This document shows positions 6,113 through 9,596 of a stretch of DNA of 9,596 bases, in pieces. The stretch lies in assembly GCA_025350445.1 (NCBI GenBank), contig JANXXV010000607.1:1-9596 (forward strand), in the 5' to 3' direction. The notes under the pieces are model-generated. The model was not told the DNA's origin. It was given only the letters and a program-made list of their open reading frames with translations, and searched no databases. This stretch comes from Bryobacteraceae bacterium. Lineage in GTDB: Bacteria > Acidobacteriota > Terriglobia > Bryobacterales > Bryobacteraceae. Within the stretch, counting starts at the first letter, position 1. Each line of letters starts with the position of its first letter. The translations under genes and the position numbers were made by a program.

Positions 6113-8548
6113 TTAATCCACATAGAGAAACTCGTTCATATTTAGAAGCACCAGCGCTAGTTTGTCCAGGCTGGAATTGGCCAGGAGCTGTTTCGCTTTC
6201 ACCAGTTCCCCGGCGGAGGCGCCGCGGCCCAATGCGATACGCCAGAGCGCGTTGACGGGATCCGGCAGTTTCTCCGCCCGCGCGGCAAGCTGGCGGGATT
6301 GCGCGGACATAAACTCGCTGTTCATCAGCGTCAACGCCTGCGGGGCGACGGTGGTGGAATCGCGCCGCGAACAGCTCTGCGCCGGGTCCGGTGAATCGAA
6401 CGTGCTAAACATCGGATATGGGAACGACCGCTTGACGTAGAGGTAAACGCTGCGGCGCGCGTGCTCGGCCGGGTCCAGCGATTCGGGCCACTGGTTCTTA
6501 GCCCACAGGCCGGCAGACTCCTCCTTCGTCAATGGCGGGATGGCCGGGCGGCCGCCCATTTTGAGGTTCAACGCGCCGCTTACTGAAAGCACGGAATCGC
6601 GCAGGGTCTCAGAATCCAGACGCAGGCGGTTGAAGCGCCAAAGATAGCGGTTGGTGGCGTCGATCTTAGTGTTCGATTCATCGGGCCCGCTGGAGCGCTG
6701 ATAAGTCTCCGAAAGCAGAATCTTGCGGTGCAGCTTCTTGATGGACCAGCCGTCGGCGACGAATCCCGCGGCCAGCGAGTCCAGTAATTCCGGATGCGTG
6801 GGCTCTTCGCCCTGGCGGCCGAAATCGTTTGGCGTGCCTACCAGGCCGCGGCCAAAATGCCAGTTCCAGATGCGGTTCACAAAGACGCGTGCCGTCAGCG
6901 GATGGTCGGGCTGTGTTAGCCACGTGGCCAGTGCTTTGCGGCGGGTGAGCGGATTCTCATCGATGGTGGTTCCCGAGGCAATCACTGCCGGAACAGCGGG
7001 CGCGATCCGATCGCCCTTTACCCGCCAGTCGCCGCGGCTGGTCAAATGCACATCGGGGACCGGTTCGGCGTGGCCAAGAACCGTCGCGGTCTCCAGAACC
7101 GGATTGGACTTGAGAGACGCTTGGCCGAGTTCGTAAATCAGCCGTTCGCGTTCGGCGGTTTCCGCGGTGGTGTAGGAGATATCGGGCTCCTTGCCTTGCG
7201 CGTTCTCCTGAAGCCCGGCCTCGGTCATGGCCTTTTCCAACTGCGCCGCCAGCGCTAGTTGTTCCGCGTTGCGTTTGGCGGTGGGAACGGCATGGGCGTC
7301 CAGAACTTCTTTCGGAAAACGCGCGCGGACGCGATCCACAACGCGTTGCCTGGCGGTCTGTTCAATCTTGTGAATGGCTGCTTTCAGATCTTCGACGTGC
7401 AGGTATCCGGGATAGCCGGACTTGAATCCGAAAATCGAAAACTGCGTCACGGCCGGCACTTCCCGCTCCTCGCTGGCGGCGAAGACGGCCATCATGGCGT
7501 GATAGTCGCGGCGGGTGATGGGGTCGAACTTGTGATCGTGGCATCGCGAGCAGCCGAGCGACACTCCCAGAAATGCCTCGCCCGTCGTGTCCACCACATC
7601 GGTCAACCATTCGTAGCGGATCTGATCGCCCTGCAGCGCCGCTTCGTGATAGACGGGTCCAATGGTGTAGACTCCGGTGGCAACTTTGGCGGCCAGGTGA
7701 TCGAGCTTTTCCTTTGAGGGATCGAAGCCGCCGGTCAGGGAAAGGTCGTCGGGCCAGAGTTCATCGCCGGCGATCTGTTCCTGAACGAAGCGGTTGTAAG
7801 GCTTGTCATCGTTCAGGGAAGAGATCACATAGTCCCGGTAGCGCCAGGCGTTCGGGAAATAGATATCGGTTTCAAAGCCGCCGGTGTCGGCATACCTTAC
7901 TACGTCCAGCCAGTGGCGTCCCCAGCGTTCACCATAACGCGGCGAAGCCAGCAGCCGGTCCACCAGCTTTGACCATGCCTGCGGATCGTTGTCATTAGCG
8001 AACTGTTCAATCTCTTCCGTGGGAGCGGGCAAGCCGTGAAGATCGAAATAAAGCCGCCGGATCAGCGTGCGTCTGTCCGTTTTGGGTAGCGGGCGCAGAC
8101 CTTTTTCGGTGAGCTTGGCATTCACAAACGCGTCGATGGATCTTGAATCGGCCGGCTTGAGCTTTTTGAACGACCACCAACCGGGCTCACCCTGGTCGCC
8201 CGCGGGTTGCCACGGCGCTCCGTCGTCTATCCATTTGCGAATCACCTCGATGTCCTGCGCCGAGATCGCGTTCTTGCCGGGCGGCATTTGCAGATCGCCC
8301 GTCTTCGCAACGGCTTTTAAGAGCAGGCTTGCGGCCGCGTTCCCCGGTACAACGGACGCCCCGCGTGTTCCGCCCTTCAGTGCGCCTTCGCGCGTGCGCA
8401 AGTCAAGGCCGGACATCCGCGAAACGCCGTGGCATCCGGCACAATTTTTCTCGAGAATCCGTGGGGCGGTTTGAGCGGTCAGTGCTGCCTGAGCAAGCAG
8501 GCAGAGAACCACAATCGTTGCGCGGGCGCCGATCTTTTCCTTCGACAT
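6113..8548 (-). CDS. PSD1 and planctomycete cytochrome C domain-containing protein (PSCyt1-DUF1549-DUF1553)
   Basis: The 811-residue protein begins with a Sec signal peptide (MSKEKIGARATIVV, with a hydrophobic core to about residue 25). Residues about 30-113 form a small cytochrome-c domain: haem-binding CAGCH at 36-40, QMPPGKN at 87-93 with M88 as a possible axial ligand, and IRKWIDDGAPW closing it. DUF1549 (PSCyt2) follows from about 137 (RRLYFDLHGLPAPTEEIEQF; RYGERWGRHWLDVVRYADTGG) and contains a second CxxCH, CSRCHDHK, at 333-340. A charged helical linker spans about 385-530. DUF1553 (PSD1) runs from about 531 to the end (ARVFVNRIWNWHFGRGLV; DDESAT-like stretch lacking; terminal LLNMNEFLYVD). 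It is expected to be periplasmic, binding one or two covalent haems and perhaps passing electrons. It is the first gene of the pair with DUF1501. Length is within the usual family range. Its substrate and redox partner are unknown. Confidence 0.94.
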   Translation of the reverse strand: MSKEKIGARATIVVLCLLAQAALTAQTAPRILEKNCAGCHGVSRMSGLDLRTREGALKGGTRGASVVPGNAAASLLLKAVAKTGDLQMPPGKNAISAQDIEVIRKWIDDGAPWQPAGDQGEPGWWSFKKLKPADSRSIDAFVNAKLTEKGLRPLPKTDRRTLIRRLYFDLHGLPAPTEEIEQFANDNDPQAWSKLVDRLLASPRYGERWGRHWLDVVRYADTGGFETDIYFPNAWRYRDYVISSLNDDKPYNRFVQEQIAGDELWPDDLSLTGGFDPSKEKLDHLAAKVATGVYTIGPVYHEAALQGDQIRYEWLTDVVDTTGEAFLGVSLGCSRCHDHKFDPITRRDYHAMMAVFAASEEREVPAVTQFSIFGFKSGYPGYLHVEDLKAAIHKIEQTARQRVVDRVRARFPKEVLDAHAVPTAKRNAEQLALAAQLEKAMTEAGLQENAQGKEPDISYTTAETAERERLIYELGQASLKSNPVLETATVLGHAEPVPDVHLTSRGDWRVKGDRIAPAVPAVIASGTTIDENPLTRRKALATWLTQPDHPLTARVFVNRIWNWHFGRGLVGTPNDFGRQGEEPTHPELLDSLAAGFVADGWSIKKLHRKILLSETYQRSSGPDESNTKIDATNRYLWRFNRLRLDSETLRDSVLSVSGALNLKMGGRPAIPPLTKEESAGLWAKNQWPESLDPAEHARRSVYLYVKRSFPYPMFSTFDSPDPAQSCSRRDSTTVAPQALTLMNSEFMSAQSRQLAARAEKLPDPVNALWRIALGRGASAGELVKAKQLLANSSLDKLALVLLNMNEFLYVD

Positions 8549-8556
8549 TAATCATC

Positions 8557-8585
8557 ATTACACTAGAATGCGCTTCCGCAGGCAA
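8557..8585 (-). promoter_or_regulatory. Candidate promoter of the PSD1-DUF1501 pair
   Basis: On the minus strand, TTGCCT (8585-8580, four of six matches to TTGACA) is followed after 17 bp by TGTAAT (8562-8557, five of six matches to TATAAT). Only 8 nt separate this -10 from the ATG at 8548, so the transcript would begin at or within a nucleotide or two of the start codon. No Shine-Dalgarno sequence is seen before that ATG, which is consistent with a leaderless message. The match is reasonable but could be chance. Confidence 0.45.
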
Positions 8586-8596
8586 CCCCCTTGCGG
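8576..8596. other. Inverted repeat in the divergent intergenic region
   Basis: CCGCAGG (8576-8582) pairs with CC-T-TGCGG (8589-8596) with one bulged T and a 6-nt loop. It overlaps the -35 of the leftward promoter and sits between the two divergent genes. It could be a regulator-binding dyad or simply GC-rich chance. The surrounding 72 bp (8549-8620) holds no gene. Confidence 0.25.
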
Positions 8597-8620
8597 GTAA
8601 ACTAGACTGGACAAGCAGCT

Positions 8621-9025
8621 ATGTTGACGATTTATTGCCCGGAGTGTAACTCGCGAAACGTGCGCTCTTCTCTTTCCAGAACTCTGGGCGAGCGCATGAT
8701 GAAGGCGCTGGGCGTATTTCAGCTTCGTTGTAAGGACTGCGATGCCAGGTTTACGGGCCAGATCTGGGATCCGCGAAACGCTTTCTATGCGCGATGCCCG
8801 CGATGTTACCGGTTGGATTTGAGTACTTGGTCCATCGAATATTACCGCGCTCCCGCGCGCTGGTTGTTCTTTCTGAAGTTAGGGGCGAAAGCACATCGCT
8901 GCGAATATTGCCGTCATAACTTCGTCAGCTTCCGCCGCTGCAAGATCAAGTTCACCGGCCGCAAGCGGAATCCGGAAGCGGTTCCCGCCGAGCCCGAGAA
9001 AACGATTACGGAGTCCAAGCCATGA
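8621..9025 (+). CDS. Small protein with two CxxC...CxxC zinc ribbons, function unknown
   Basis: The protein has 134 residues and four CxxC pairs: C6-C9 with C37-C40, and C59-C62 with C94-C97. Each set suits a four-cysteine zinc ribbon. The two halves look like a tandem duplication: each opens with CPxC, then has an Arg/Leu-rich helix-like stretch, then RCxxCxxxF (RCKDCDARF; RCEYCRHNF). No signal peptide or clear membrane span is seen, so it is probably cytoplasmic. The C-terminal tail (about 108-134) is lysine-rich and then Pro/Glu-rich, and likely disordered. The ATG at 8621 is chosen because the first CxxC begins at residue 6; the Shine-Dalgarno is poor (only GGA about 10 nt upstream). Its stop overlaps the next start as ATGA, so the pair is cotranscribed. 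Similar short CxxC proteins are common in Acidobacteria without known roles. Nucleic-acid or protein binding is possible but unproven. Confidence 0.85.
   Translation: MLTIYCPECNSRNVRSSLSRTLGERMMKALGVFQLRCKDCDARFTGQIWDPRNAFYARCPRCYRLDLSTWSIEYYRAPARWLFFLKLGAKAHRCEYCRHNFVSFRRCKIKFTGRKRNPEAVPAEPEKTITESKP
9010..9013 (+). promoter_or_regulatory. Ribosome binding site of the cysteine hydrolase gene
   Basis: GGAG lies 8 nt before the ATG at 9022, inside the 3' end of the zinc-ribbon gene. It supports initiation at the ATGA overlap. Confidence 0.6.
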
Positions 9026-9596
9026 ACACCCGCAGACATTTTCTAATTTCCTCAGTTCCAGCCCTCGCGCTCTTCGCAGCCGAAGCGAAGCCCGGTGGAA
9101 GCTTTCAACTGAAACTGCGCAGCCGCGTGGAAGCTTTCAAAGGGACCGGCGCATGGAATGAAGTCCACTTCAGCCAGCCGGTTTCAGTGAACGAAACGGC
9201 CGTGATTATCTGCGATATGTGGGACAACCACTGGTGCTCCGGGGCGGCGCGCCGGGTAACCTTGCTGGCGCCGAAGATTAACGCGACGGTTGAGATCGCA
9301 CGCAGGAGCGGCCTGCGGATCATCCACGCGCCATCGGAGACGATGAGTTTTTACAAGGACGCTCCACAGCGCCGGGCGATGTTGCAGGTCCAGAAAGCAG
9401 ATCCGCCGGCGGCCATCGATCTTCCGTCGCCGCCGCTTCCCATCGACGATTCCACCGGTGGCTGCGACACTACCGCCGACAAGTTCTTCAAAGCCTGGAG
9501 CCGGCAGGTCGCGACAATCCGGGTGGCGGACAACGACGTGATCTCCGACAACGGTCCCGAAGTCTATAGTCTGCTGAAGCGGGATGGAATCAGGAA
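9022..9596 (+). CDS. Isochorismatase-like cysteine hydrolase, exported (3'-truncated by window edge)
   Basis: The frame runs open from the ATG at 9022 past the window end, giving 191 residues. The start overlaps the previous stop as ATGA and has GGAG 8 nt upstream. The N-terminus MNTRRHFLISS (RR at 4-5) followed by a hydrophobic stretch to about 20 resembles a short Tat signal, so the enzyme probably acts in the periplasm. The segment TAVIICDMWDNHWC (59-72) carries the presumed catalytic Asp at 65 of the isochorismatase/cysteine-hydrolase fold. It is followed by a helix and GLRIIHAPSETMSFYKD (97-113), the second core strand. Residues about 140-150 (PIDDSTGGCD) and the SDNGPEVYSLLKRDGI stretch at the end are typical of the exported subgroup. 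The nucleophile Cys and its strand should lie just beyond the window. The family cleaves isochorismate, nicotinamide or other amide/ether-type substrates; the actual substrate here is unknown. Confidence 0.88.
   Translation, partial: MNTRRHFLISSVPALALFAAEAKPGGSFQLKLRSRVEAFKGTGAWNEVHFSQPVSVNETAVIICDMWDNHWCSGAARRVTLLAPKINATVEIARRSGLRIIHAPSETMSFYKDAPQRRAMLQVQKADPPAAIDLPSPPLPIDDSTGGCDTTADKFFKAWSRQVATIRVADNDVISDNGPEVYSLLKRDGIR

Noticed and set aside
7259..7717. Plus-strand open frame of 152 aa within the PSD1 gene
   Set aside because: Antisense shadow of the DUF1549 and linker region; no ribosome site or domain evidence.
8500..8504. PSD1 protein as a lipoprotein through Cys16
   Set aside because: The residues before this Cys (VVL) do not fit a lipobox, which needs Gly, Ala or Ser just before the Cys; a plain signal peptidase I site after about residue 25 fits better.
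8574..8603. Plus-strand promoter TTCCGC-18-TAAACT for the zinc-ribbon gene
   Set aside because: The -35 match is only three of six and the spacer is 18 bp; too weak to call, although some promoter must lie in or near this region.
1..9596. Mobile element, CRISPR, phage or defence system
   Set aside because: No transposase, integrase, direct-repeat array, tRNA attachment site or known defence domain was seen; all genes are metabolic, envelope or small zinc-binding types.

Overview
The window reads as chromosomal DNA of an acidobacterium, most likely from the Solibacter/Bryobacter lineage. That placement is an inference from three things: a very large Oar-type TonB-dependent receptor with an N-terminal carboxypeptidase-regulatory-like domain, a PSD1 (DUF1549/DUF1553) cytochrome next to a DUF1501 protein, and an acidobacterial-looking CxxC zinc-ribbon protein. 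Planctomycetes also carry PSD1/DUF1501 pairs, but the giant Oar-type receptor fits Acidobacteria better. Coding density is high. I see no rRNA, tRNA, CRISPR array, insertion sequence or phage gene.

Layout. At the left edge (1-783, +) is the 3' part of a class IV PLP aminotransferase. It converges, with a 7-bp gap, on a leftward block of three genes. In transcription order these are the PSD1-type c-type cytochrome (8548 to 6113), the DUF1501 twin-arginine protein (6110 to 4665, 2 bp after the cytochrome), and the TonB-dependent receptor (4474 to 791). The receptor lies 190 bp after DUF1501 and has its own good sigma70-like promoter, with a perfect TTGACA. A 72-bp divergent intergenic region (8549-8620) separates this block from a rightward pair. 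That pair is a small double zinc-ribbon protein (8621-9025) and, overlapping it by ATGA, an exported isochorismatase-like cysteine hydrolase (9022 to beyond 9596). The hydrolase runs off the window.

How the genes may work together. The leftward block encodes cell-envelope proteins: an outer-membrane receptor, a periplasmic protein with two CxxCH motifs, and a Tat-exported alkaline-phosphatase/sulfatase-superfamily-like protein. The rightward hydrolase also carries a Tat-like signal. A periplasmic uptake and processing module is a reasonable guess, but no substrate can be read from the sequence. The PSD1 and DUF1501 families are widespread and have no firmly established biochemical role, so this cluster is the part of the window closest to an uncharacterised system. 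The rest looks like ordinary chromosome for this kind of organism.
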